Source: Pelagophyceae sp. CCMP2097
Lineage: Eukaryota > Sar > Pelagophyceae
Assembly (NCBI GenBank): GCA_026770575.1
Contig: MU657194.1
Location: 226,051 to 273,742 of the forward strand
DNA: 47,692 nt
Direction: 5' to 3'
A program made the translations under genes and the position numbers. The notes beneath the pieces are model-generated. The model saw only the letters and a list, made by a program, of their open reading frames with translations. It was not told the DNA's origin and ran no database searches. Numbering within the stretch: the first letter of the stretch is position 1; every line of letters begins with the position of its first letter. This document shows, piece after piece, positions 35,512-44,347 of this stretch.

Positions 35512-35841
35512 GGGCCGCGCCAAGTCGCGTCGAGAAAGCGGTAGAAATGTGTGTGTTCAGGCAAAGAGCCTCGCGGATTGAAAATTTAACGTTTCAACGT
35601 TTTGGACGAAAAGGTTCGGTCCGCTCGGGGTCGTCCGACGGGCGCCGCGCAAGTGCCGTGCGGCCTTTGTCGACGATTGCGTGTAGGCCCACGTACTGTG
35701 CAGCACCTCCGTCGCAGTAGCCGGACGGCGGCTGGCACACCGGCGGCCCCGGCCGGAGAGCCCATCTCCTTGCCGGCCCGCGGGATTTCGCGACCGCTCC
35801 TTCGTCGGACCCCCCCGCAGCCCGAGTCGAGTGCTCGCTTA

Positions 35842-36854
35842 TCAGCCTTGGAGCTTGAAGACGTGTGTCGTCGACGTGGCGTCGATTGTGAGTTTGGGCG
35901 AAACGTCGCGTTGGCCGACGCGGCGGAGGTACGCTTGTACAAGCTTGGCGAGAAAGTCGTTGGGCGCCGCATTCGCCTTGGTCGCCTTGAGGCTCCAGAG
36001 ATTTGCGGGCCCGAGGAGGCGCACGGAGAGCGCCGAGCCGTCGAGGCTGACGGTGCTGTCCGCGGCAAAGCCGAGGACGCAGAGCCAATTTACGAGGCGG
36101 CGCACGTTTGCAGCGACATCTTGCGGCGTGGAAGCGTCGAAGGCAATGTCCTGGAAGCGGTCCGAAATGAACGCTAGGAGCGAATCGCCGACGATGCGTG
36201 CGTGCGCGGCTGCCAAGTCGCCATCGTTCACCCCGTTGGCGCGGGCCACGACGAGCGTTTCGCCCTCGGCGTCGACGAGCTCCTCGAATAACGCCTGCGG
36301 CCTTTTCAGGCATTCGTTGATGGTCTCGTATTGCGCAAAGGAAATAAAATCGAAATACGAGGCGTCCTCCAAGTCGCCCTGGAACGGCGGCGAGCCGACC
36401 TTTGCGGCGACCTTGTCCTTGTACGGCTGCCACTCGTCCTGCCGGAGGAGGAAGAACTTCTTCTGGAAGGCATCCATCGCGACGAAGCTAAGGGGAGAGT
36501 TGAAGAGGTGCAAGACGCGAGTGAGGGACTCGCGCTTTGCACGTAGAGCCCTGGGGCCCTTCCTCTCCGTCGCGGCTGCATGGGCACGCACTCGAGGTCG
36601 TCTACGGCGTTGTACGAGGACCGCATCAACTGCACCGCAAAGTCCAACACCAAACGCTGCCGCGGCACCGTCGGGATGGCAGGCCGGTTCGCGACGAGGC
36701 GCCTCCACGCGTCCACATCCGACGCCGCCGCGGATGCGACGAGCGGCGCGGCGAGCGGCGCGGCCACGACCGCGGCGCCGCGCGCCAGAGCCGCTCGGCG
36801 CGGCAATTGCAGCGCCGCTGAGGCGCTCAGCCAAGCCAGCAGGACCACCTGCAT
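35842..36854 (-). CDS. Plastid-targeted, probably thylakoid-lumen protein
   Basis: Model: exons 36854-36588 and 36534-35842, a 53-nt phase-0 intron; 319 residues. The N terminus looks bipartite or tripartite. A signal peptide (MQVVLLAWLSASAALQLP) with an ASA-type cleavage site is followed by a twin-Arg stretch (LPRRAALARGAAVVAAP) and a second hydrophobic Ala-rich segment ending in VASAAAS, as in lumenal proteins translocated by the Tat route. The mature part is soluble and helical (DAFQKKFFLLRQDEWQPY, YFDFISFAQYETI, FISDRFQDIAFDA). I do not recognise the family, though the size and layout recall the small PsbQ-like or hypothetical lumenal proteins of heterokonts. It is divergent from the carrier gene. 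Confidence 0.65.
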
Positions 36855-37007
36855 CGCAAAGGGCCTGGGGGCCGCCGGTGCGACTTGGAAGCGCGCAAGG
36901 CGACGACCGCACGTCTCGCAGGAAAACACAGGAAAAAGCACAGCGCTCGCCGAAAAAGTTTGGCGACCCGTCCGCGAGTCAGAGGGTCCCCGACGCGCGC
37001 GGTGTGG
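36855..37007. promoter_or_regulatory. 153-bp bidirectional promoter region
   Basis: The gap separates the start codons of two divergent genes, both with plastid-type presequences. At 153 bp it must serve as shared promoter and 5' UTR. I see no TATA box. An A-rich patch (GGAAAACACAGGAAAAAGCACAG) lies at about 36919-36942. Confidence 0.45.
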
Positions 37008-38250
37008 ATGCGTTGGCTCGTCGTGCTGTGTCTGACGGCGGAGGGCTTCGTCTCTCGCGCGGCGCACGTGGCGGCGCGGCCAAGAGCGCGGACGGCGGTC
37101 ATGGCGCGGCGGTCGGCGCAGGCCGGGGCGGCGGTGCGCGGCGGCGGCGCGCCGACTGCGGCGGCGCCGGGCGCCGGCGACGCCGCCGCTCTGAGCGGCG
37201 GCGAGCGCCGTGGCGTCGCAGCGTGGTCCGAGTCTGCGTTGTTGGCGCTCTTCCTGACGGCGCTCGCGGCCGTCTTCACCAGCCTCGTGCTGACTAAAGG
37301 CGACGGAGCCGCCGCGCCGCCGCTGCTGCCGCTGCGCGAGGTCCGTGGACCTTTGAGAGCACGCCTGCAAGGCGCCTCGCGGGGAGAGGCTCCCTCGAGT
37401 GGCGCCGCCGAAGAGGGCGCCCGCATGCCGGCAGTGCGACGCGTCGCTTTGTAGATGCTGGCGGGCGGCCTGGCGGCGGTGACGGGCGAGGTGGCGCTGT
37501 ACCCGCTCGAGGTGCTCAAAGTCCGAAGGCAGACGGGAAGTCGTTTCGGCGGCAAGTCTTTTGGCGACTTTTGGTCCAACGGCGTCGTCGCCGGGTCGTG
37601 CCGCGCTTTGGTCTACCACGGCCTGCGCCTCGGCCTCTTTCCCGCCATCAAGCGCGCGTTCTCGCGGAGCGGCACCGTGTCGACGGCGCTGGGCCCGACG
37701 ATGCTCCTCGGGGCGTTCTGCGGCGCCGTCGGCGCCATGCTCTGCAACCCCCTCGACGTCGCCAAGACGCGGCTGCAGCGCGACGCATCGGCGTACGGCA
37801 ACTCGCTCCACGCCCTGGCGTCTTTGGAGAACCCCTGGCGCGGCGCGACGGCGACGGTCATCCGCGCGGCCATGGGGTCGGCTGGGCAGCTGGCGACGTA
37901 CGACTACGCCAAGAGGCAAGGGGCCAACATCATCCTCGCCACCGTCGCCTCGTCTGTCGCGTGAGGCGCTTAGTCGCCGCCGCCGCTTTTGTGGTGCCGA
38001 ATGCGGCCGTAGGTACGTGACGTGCGCGGCTCCCGCCGACGTCATCAAGTCACGCCTCATGGTGGACAGAGCCGAGGACAGCAAGTACACCGGGGCGCTG
38101 GACTGCGTCGTGCGCACCGTCCGCGGCGAGGGCTTGACGGCGTTGTTCAAGGGGTGGCTGCCCTCGCTGCTCCGACTCCTGCCCATCTCGCTCTACGTCT
38201 TCCCGCTCCTCGAGTACCTCCGCTTCGTCCTCGGGGCGGGCGCCTTCTAG
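37008..38250 (+). CDS. Mitochondrial-carrier-family transporter, plastid-type leader
   Basis: Model: exons 37008-37340, 37455-37960, 38013-38250; 358 residues, phase-consistent. Three carrier repeats are visible, each with the P-x-D/E-x-x-K/R motif: YPLEVLKVRRQTG, NPLDVAKTRLQRD and APADVIKSRLMVD. Such carriers exchange small metabolites or nucleotides across organelle inner membranes. Exon 1 encodes a signal-like segment (MRWLVVLCLTAEGFVSRAA), a basic Ser/Ala/Arg region and one hydrophobic segment. This fits import into a secondary plastid rather than the mitochondrion. Exon 2 begins exactly with an ATG codon, so the leader looks like an exon added to a carrier. The substrate cannot be read; plastid SAM or nucleotide carriers are candidates. 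Confidence 0.8.
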
Positions 38251-38478
38251 TGCGAAACGCAGACGCACCTATAAGCGCAAAGAAACACGGGCGACGTCCG
38301 TGGGTCGGGCACGAAAGTGCCTCCACCGCCCGCGGCCGAGCCGCATAAGAGTATGGTTTACGTATGACCACCGCGACTCGACGACGCGGCCCGCTGTGCG
38401 TCCATGCACAGTCGGCCGATATTCGGACAAGATGTCGTAGCGGTGGGGCGTCTTGACATTTATTGCCCCTCATCACAT
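38251..38478. other. Convergent 3' ends, no gene
   Basis: Short gap between two convergent genes. It carries a near-repeat TTTATTGC(C/G)CCTC at about 38458-38470 and 38478-38490, overlapping the end of the next gene. Otherwise nothing is seen. Confidence 0.5.
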
Positions 38479-39417
38479 TTATTGCGCCTCCATGGGGTAC
38501 ATGTTCGGGTATTTCCAGTAGAGCACGAGGAGCATGACGCCGTCGACGCACATGAAGCAGCCGGTGAAGAAGCCGAGGAGCCTCTCCTGCACGCCAAAGT
38601 TGAGGAATGCGCCTAGAGATTTTCGTGTGCGGTAGGCACTCTGGAAGCACCGTATTTTTGCGGGCGTTTTTTTTCTCCTGGAGCCCCCTTGATGCCGCTT
38701 CTCTGACTGTGAACCGGGCATCCTCGACGCGGGCACGCGCAGAAGATGATGAACAAGGCTTTTCCAATCGGATGGTACAGGAAGCCGAAGTTGCGCTTCA
38801 GCTCGGCGACGACGCGCCTACGGAGCGAAGGCGCGCTCGGCCGCGCGCCGGACCGCCGCAAGGGCCGCGGTGCCGCGGATCGCGGCGGCGGCGGGCGCGC
38901 GGCCGAGACGCACTCATTGTGCATGAGCGTCGACCCCTCGAAGCTGCGCAGGAGCAGGCGCGTTCGCGCGGCGCGCCGGCGCCGGCCTCCCTCGGGCGGG
39001 GCCACTCACGTGAACCAAATGGTCGAGAGGAGGAGGAGGTAGAGCGAGAGGAAGAGCTGCGAGAGCTGGTTGCCGTTGACGCTCCCGAACTCGAGGAGCG
39101 ACATGGCGCCCGTCGCCGACATCATGACGCAGAGACCGAACTACGTTGAGAAGCGTACGCGAGATTCGACGCATCCGCCGCCCGCCGCCGTAGAGGCGCG
39201 GCGTCCGGCGACGCACGTGGATCACGCGGAAGAACCACACGAGCTTCGGGTTCGACGTCGCCGGCGGCGCCTGCGTTCATCGGGCGGTCGTCGATGGAAG
39301 GTCCAAGAGGCCGTCGATGGACCAAAGGCCCGAGAGGCAAACTCGACTCACCAATCGTTCGTCGTCATTCCTCGGCGCGGCGGAATAGGCCGGGGCTTTC
39401 GGCGACGTCGGCCGCAT
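38479..39417 (-). CDS. COPI-associated (TVP15-like) four-TM protein
   Basis: Model: exons 39417-39352, 39270-39217, 39140-39010, 38943-38914, 38817-38729, 38612-38479; 167 residues, every junction in phase. One exon has only 30 nt. Four membrane segments are visible, including VWFFRVIHFGLCVMMSATG and LFLSLYLLLLSTIWF. The third is preceded by the family hallmark ELKRNFGFLYHPIGKALF, which matches the 'E-x-FGFL-x-s-x-GRGLFY' core of COPI_assoc proteins, and the last is GFFTGCFMCVDGVMLLVLYW. These are Golgi/endosomal membrane proteins (yeast Tvp15) linked to vesicle traffic. The 38728 donor (GTCGAG) is weak, and the others are GTGAGT or GTGCGT. Confidence 0.75.
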
Positions 39418-39663
39418 CTCCGGCTCTCCCGGAACAGGCTCCAGCCGCGTCCGGGCCGACGACGCTCCGAGGCTCGTGGACGAAATTGCCCCGTGGGACT
39501 CGGATCCACACCCGAGAATATCGCCGAAAAAGAGGGCCGTTAAACTGCCCGTTAAACACGCCGGGCGCAACGACAAAGCGTCGGGCTCGAGCGCGGGGCA
39601 GAGTGCAGAGTCCGTCCGCCTCACTCTCCCGGCGTGCTTGCGCCGTGCGGGGGCCGGACCGCC
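39418..39663. promoter_or_regulatory. Divergent promoter region
   Basis: A 246-bp gap between the ATG of the COPI-associated gene and the ATG of the MNS1-like gene, transcribed away from each other. A short direct repeat (GTTAAACTGCC/GTTAAACACGCC) lies at about 39538-39562. No other motif recognised. Confidence 0.4.
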
Positions 39664-41287
39664 ATGGCGTCGATGCAGCGCCGCGTGAACAGCTCGTCGA
39701 TTGACGCGACGATGGCTACGCGGCGCCAGCAGGAGGATGTCACAAAAGGCCTCTGTAACTACGTCCAGGACAACACGAAGCTGCAGATCGCCGCGCTTTC
39801 GGAGAACACGCTGCCGCAGCGCCGCCGCATGAACAACTCGCTCAAGCTCGAGAACGAGCGCCGCATCAAGCAGCTGCGCGTTCACCGGCGTCGCACACTT
39901 GCGGAGTGTGGGGGGCGGCATGCCCGGGGTTGATGCGGAGGCCTCTCTTCTTCGCGCGCCGAAACTTTGTCGAGCCTCGGACGAAGTCCACGCACGATTC
40001 GAGAAGAAAAGGAGAGAAGCCGGCCCTCCCGAGGCCAGAGGCCGTGGTGGCCTCCCCCTCTTCGCCGACGCGTGACTGTCCTTCTGTAGGGAGGAGGAGC
40101 GGTCCATCTCGCAGTACGCGCAGGACTACGACGAGAAGCAGAGCGCGGCGCTGGCGTCTGTGCTGGAGCGGCGGCAGGCGGACCGCGAGCGGCAGGAGCG
40201 CGAGGTGCGGCGCATCTGCGACGAGAGCGAGGAGCTTAAGGATTTGGAGCTGAAGCTCAAGTTTGCTTACATGAACAAGGAGCGCGCGGCGCAGCACGAG
40301 GAGAAGATTTTGGGCGAGCGGCGGACGGAGCAGCGCGAGCGCGCCATGGACGAGCAGATGGAGTGGGACCGGCGCGCGGCGGAGGATGCCGAGGCGGACA
40401 AGGCGGCGCGGTCGAAGGACGTGCTCTTCCGGCAGAAGGCGGCGCTGCAGGCGCAGATGCTAGAGCGCGAGTCGCTGAAGGCGGAAGCCCTGCAAGAGGC
40501 GGAGCGCGACCGCGCCCTCGTCGACGTCGTCGTGCGCCAGATCTACGCCGAGGACGAGGCCGAGCTGCGCGAGCGCGGTAAGCGGCGCTTGGAGACGCAG
40601 GCGGCCATTCGCGATTACGAGGAGCAGCGGCACCGCGACGTCGAGGAAGCAAAGGCGCAGGCGCGGCGCGACGAGGCGGAGATCCAGTCGCACGCCAACG
40701 CGCTGCAGGCGCGCGAGCGCAGCATGCAGCAGGCAAAGGCGGAGAAGAAGGCGCGCGACGCGGCCAACTTTGCAAAGATCGTCGCAGAGACGGAGCGCGC
40801 CGCCGCCGAGTCGGGCGAGCTGGACGCTTTGCGCGACCTCCTCTGGGCCGAGGAGATGGAGGCGTCGCGGCGGCGCGAGGAGGAGAACCGCGCGGCGAAG
40901 CGCGCCAAGTCCAAGGCGGAGATGGCGCTGGCGAATTTGGACATGCTCCAGAAGAAGGCGGAGCAGCGGCGCGACGCGGCCGCCGAGGAGGACCGCCTCG
41001 TCGGCATCATGCGGGCCAAGTTCGCGGAGGACGAGGCGCGCGAGCGCGCGATCCAGCAGCAGAAGCGCGTGGCGACGAATCAATACATTGCCGCCGTCTC
41101 CACCCAGAAACAGGAGCGCCACGCCATGTACGAGGCCGCCAAGCAGGTCGAGCTCGACGCCGAGGCCGAAGAGGCCCGCCTCGCAGAGTACAAGCTCCGC
41201 GTCATCCGCGAGGCCCGCCGGCGACTTCTCGAGGAGCACGCGCAGGACCTACGCGGCTTCCTGCCAAAGGGCGTCCACCTCAACTAG
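39664..41287 (+). CDS. MNS1: MNS1-like ciliary protein (TPH domain)
   Basis: Model: exons 39664-39905 and 40090-41287; 479 residues, close to the ~495 of animal MNS1. Almost the whole protein is charged coiled coil rich in Glu, Arg, Ala and Gln, fitting the trichohyalin-plectin-homology domain. The C terminus LLEEHAQDLRGFLPKGVHLN matches the conserved MNS1 ending (LLKEHA-x-x-L-x-G-[YF]-LPKGV). MNS1 is a microtubule inner protein of the axonemal doublet, needed for motile cilia and sperm flagella in animals. The donor at 39906 was chosen because it keeps phase; an earlier GT at 39880 does not. A cilium-bearing cell or life stage is implied. Confidence 0.8.
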
Positions 41288-41547
41288 GCCCGCCTGCCTC
41301 CTTCGAGAGGGCCACCCGGGCGCGCAGCAGTCGACGCGACCAACCACCATCATTTCAGTCCCGCGCCGCCGTCGCAACGAGGCGTCGACGGCAGCGGGCG
41401 TTATTTGTAACCAATGCATCCAATGGGACCCGGCGCGCGTCCCACAGTCGGGACCGGACCCCGGTGAGGAGGTGACGGACCCCGGCGAGGAGGTGATTCA
41501 CAAGTGGGACAAAAATGGGTTACACATTTCGGGGCGGGGTTGGCACG
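41288..41547. other. Convergent 3' ends with short tandem repeat
   Basis: No gene. A 21-bp near-tandem GGACCCCGG(T/C)GAGGAGGTGA occurs at about 41456-41496, between the ends of the MNS1-like and kinase genes. Confidence 0.6.
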
Positions 41548-43671
41548 CTAGGTCTCGAGCGGGACGAGGTGCATCCGGTCCGGCGACGGTTCCGCATCTG
41601 GTTTCGCCTCTTCGTCGCCGGCGTCGTTTTCGCGGAATCTGCGTTCGGATTCGGAGCGCGACTTTTCCAGGGCGGTGAGCACTTGACCGGCCGTCGTGTC
41701 CGTCGAGTGGGCCAAGCGCTCGAGGGACCGCGCGCTCTCGACAACGCGGTGGGCCAGCGTCGGCTGCCTGTCCACGATCGATGGGAGCGAGAACCTGCGC
41801 GCCGCGGACCAGCCGCCCGAGGGCCGCCGCCGCGGCGTCGGGCCGCCGAGCGAAATGGAGCCGCCCAGCGGCGGGGCGCTGGTCCTCCTTCGGCTCCGCG
41901 CCTGCCGGCCGTGCTCGGCGACGGCGGCGGCGATGGCGTCGAGCTTGGCTTGGGGCGACTTGAAGAGCGGCGGCGAGATGAGAGCGTGCCACCTTTTCAA
42001 AACGTCTAAAGGCTGCTCGACCAGGTCGCTGCGCTTCGACCGCCACTCGTCGCACGCCCCCAAAAGCACCAACGCTTCCGCCGGCGGCCGCTGGCGCGCG
42101 GACCGCAAGAGCATGGCCTGGACAAGGTCTTGCGTCGGTTTTGAGTATCGCGCGTCTAGAGCTGGCGGCGGTTCAGAGACGATGCGGTGTCGTAGGGCGA
42201 AGAAGTTATCAGCCTCGTTTTCGTGCCTCCGCTTGTCGTCGTGCGGCGAAGACGGGACCCCGTGCGTAAACGGGTGCGCGCCCGTGGCGAGCGCCACTAA
42301 AGAAACGCCCAAAGCCCATACGTCGGCTGCCGCGTCGTAGGGCCTTCCCAAGATTCTCTCTGGGGAAAAGTAGATCTGCGAGCCTTCAAACGAAGTCAGG
42401 CCCTCGTCCGAGTCGTAGTCCTCGTGGGTGCTGCAGCTCCGGTCCGAATTGTCGCGGGCGACGCTGCGGTGCCCTCCGCGGTCGCCGCTTTTGCGCTTGC
42501 GATCCTCGAGGACTGCCATCCCTAAATCCGCTATCTTCACGCGCCCATCGCGCCCGACGAGGACGTTGCCCGGCTTGATGTCGCGGTGCAGCACGCCGTG
42601 CGCGGCCAGGTGCAAGAGGCCGAGCAGGCACTGCGTGGCCACAAACCTTAATAAAAAGTCATCACCTTTGAAGCCACCCCTTTTCACAGCGTGCGATAAA
42701 TCTCCGCCGTCCATCTCCTCCAAGACGACGGCGCCGCCGACGAAGTCTTCGGCGTCGTCGTCGGCTCGGAGCGCGTACGCTCCGTAAAAAGTGACCAGCT
42801 GCGGGCACGGGTGCACCGCCCCGCGCGCCAAAGCGTGGTTGTAGAGCCATCTTTGTTCGCCGCCGTCGTCCAGCGGCGCCAAAGAGTCGTGCATCGCCGC
42901 CACCTCTTGCAGCACGAGCCTCAAAGAGTGCTTTTCATCCGCTTCGTCGACGAAGACGTGCTTGATGGCGCACACTCGTAAAGTAGGGACGTGGACGCCG
43001 AGGTAGACGCGGCCGAAGGAGCCGTGGCCGAGGAGGCAGATTCGACAGACGTCTGTCTCCAAATGCGGCGCGAACGCGTCCGCCGCCAAGCCCTCTAAAG
43101 ACGCCCCGCGAAGAGCGCGGTCGCGAAGAGCCACCTCGGCCGCTGAATCGCCCACGCCCAACGAAATCGGAAACTCGAAGCGCCGACGAGTCAACAAGCC
43201 GGGAGGCGACCGCGGCGAAGGTTCCACGCTCGAAGGCTCCGCCTCGCTCAGCTCGCCATCCGAGCTGCAGTCGTCGTCCCCGTCGCCGTCGCCGCCGGCG
43301 CAGTCGTCGGCGCGGCCGTCGGCGTGGCCGTCGGCGCGGCCGTCGGCGTGGCCGTCAGCACGGCCGTCAGCATGACCGTCGGCGCAGTCGGCGCGGCCGT
43401 CAGCACGGCCGTCGGCGCAGTCGGCGCGGCCGTCAGCACGGCCGTCGGCGCGGCCGTCACCTTCGTCGTCTTCGTCCGTGGAATTTTTGCGGCTGACGCC
43501 GTCGGCGACGCAGCAGGCTTCGAGCGCGCACGCCGCCGCCGACGCGGCCGCGGCGGCCGCCACCGCCGCCGCCGCCGCGGTGGGGCTCGCGCCGGCGTCG
43601 TTTGCGCCGTCGCCGGAGTCGCCGCCGCCGACGCCGGAGATGTAAGCCCAGATGTCGTCCATCGTGTCCAT
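41548..43671 (-). CDS. Intronless Ser/Thr protein kinase
   Basis: A single open frame from ATG at 43671 (MDTMDDIWAY) to TAG at 41548; 707 residues, no intron needed. Residues ~50-140 are low-complexity: an Ala run, then tandem DGRA/DGHA/DCADG units, then acidic sequence. The kinase domain covers ~205-540, with the Gly loop GHGSFGRVYLG (~213), CAIKHV with the ATP-binding Lys, the catalytic loop HRDIKPGNVL (~360), IADLGMAV in place of DFG (~382), and the activation/P+1 end GSQIYFSPERI (~437), which recalls MAPKK/STE kinases. All catalytic residues are kept; DLG is a known natural variant. The ~165-residue C-terminal tail is Arg/Ser-rich with a helical end. Function and pathway are unknown. Confidence 0.85.
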   Translation of the reverse strand: MDTMDDIWAYISGVGGGDSGDGANDAGASPTAAAAAVAAAAAASAAACALEACCVADGVSRKNSTDEDDEGDGRADGRADGRADCADGRADGRADCADGHADGRADGHADGRADGHADGRADDCAGGDGDGDDDCSSDGELSEAEPSSVEPSPRSPPGLLTRRRFEFPISLGVGDSAAEVALRDRALRGASLEGLAADAFAPHLETDVCRICLLGHGSFGRVYLGVHVPTLRVCAIKHVFVDEADEKHSLRLVLQEVAAMHDSLAPLDDGGEQRWLYNHALARGAVHPCPQLVTFYGAYALRADDDAEDFVGGAVVLEEMDGGDLSHAVKRGGFKGDDFLLRFVATQCLLGLLHLAAHGVLHRDIKPGNVLVGRDGRVKIADLGMAVLEDRKRKSGDRGGHRSVARDNSDRSCSTHEDYDSDEGLTSFEGSQIYFSPERILGRPYDAAADVWALGVSLVALATGAHPFTHGVPSSPHDDKRRHENEADNFFALRHRIVSEPPPALDARYSKPTQDLVQAMLLRSARQRPPAEALVLLGACDEWRSKRSDLVEQPLDVLKRWHALISPPLFKSPQAKLDAIAAAVAEHGRQARSRRRTSAPPLGGSISLGGPTPRRRPSGGWSAARRFSLPSIVDRQPTLAHRVVESARSLERLAHSTDTTAGQVLTALEKSRSESERRFRENDAGDEEAKPDAEPSPDRMHLVPLET
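43310..43465 (-). repeat. 12-bp-based tandem repeat in kinase N terminus
   Basis: CGGCCGTCGGCG / TGGCCGTCGGCG units (coding DGRA and DGHA) repeat about a dozen times. They lie inside the kinase reading frame and keep it. Confidence 0.9.
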
Positions 43672-43861
43672 GCGCACTGCGGCACGCAACCGCGCCGACC
43701 GCAAGCGCGCCGACCGCAAGGCCGCCTTCTGGTCGCTGGACCTTGAGCTTGAAAATAGCCGAAATAGAGTTACAATACAAAATAGGGGTCGCCGGGCTTC
43801 GGGGCTGGTGGATACTGGAATGTCGGCACGCACGGCTATGGAAGGATTATTATCATAATTC

Positions 43862-43924
43862 AGGACCCGAAGGGTCCTTGCCGTTTATTCAACGTCAGTT
43901 TACGGCAAGGGCCCTTCGGGTCCT
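43862..43924. repeat. Long hairpin, 23-bp arms
   Basis: Arms 43862-43884 and 43902-43924 are reverse complements with one mismatch, around a 17-nt loop. The arm core GGACCCGAAGGG recurs in part (CCTTCGGGTCCTCC) near 44308-44321. It lies ~190 bp upstream of the kinase ATG, on the far side of its promoter. Confidence 0.85.
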
Positions 43925-43952
43925 TTGATTGAAGGATTACTTGGGGCAATTA

Positions 43953-44004
43953 TGTCTGTCTGTCCGTTTGTCCGTTTGTCTGTCTGTCTGTTTGTTTGTC
44001 TGTC
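43953..44004. repeat. (TGTC)n/(TTTG) microsatellite
   Basis: Imperfect TGTC/TGTT tetranucleotide run of about 52 bp directly after the hairpin. Confidence 0.85.
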
Positions 44005-44051
44005 GCCCAGCAAATCCGAGGTTCCACCTTGGAAAGAAAAAAACAGCAACT

Positions 44052-44235
44052 CGGCCGATTTAGCGATTGGTGGTTGATGCGATCGCTAAAATTGGGAGTT
44101 GAGGTCGAGCAGGAGCCTCATTGGAATCATCATAGAAGAAGTTTTTGGTCACAGGTTCGAATCTGGTCGGCCGCAAAAAAAAGAAAAATAAATAGCTCAA
44201 TAAGAAATAAAATAATAAAAATAAAGATAAGGAGG
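44052..44235 (+). repeat. tRNA-like unit with A-rich tail (SINE candidate)
   Basis: CGGCCGA at 44052-44058 can pair with TCGGCCG at 44167-44173, like a tRNA acceptor stem. An A-box-like TAGCGATTGGTGG (44061-44073) and a B-box-like GGTTCGAATCT (44154-44164) lie inside. A strongly A-rich stretch (44175-44235) follows, as in a tRNA-derived SINE. The ~122-nt body is too long for a plain tRNA. It could also be an intron-bearing tRNA, but the T-stem has a mismatch, so I do not call it a functional tRNA. Confidence 0.4.
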
Positions 44236-44347
44236 ATTTGAAAGTTCAGCGATTAGTTAAATAATTTCAATTATTTACGTGGGCATTGCAATGGGATTTG
44301 GCTGTATCCTTCGGGTCCTCCGTGTGCCTCCGGCGCGCTCTTGTAAT

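Noticed and set aside
36306..38186. A 626-codon minus-strand frame over the carrier gene
   Set aside because: The long N-terminal part is antisense to the carrier. Only the stretch from 36854 is real, as exon 1 of the lumenal-type protein.
40257..41239. Leu- and Ala-rich minus-strand frames opposite the MNS1-like gene
   Set aside because: Antisense of Glu/Arg coiled-coil codons gives Leu/Ala runs; no independent support.
44052..44173. Functional tRNA gene
   Set aside because: The body is about 122 nt, the T-stem has a mismatch and the anticodon arm is unclear; a tRNA-derived repeat fits better.
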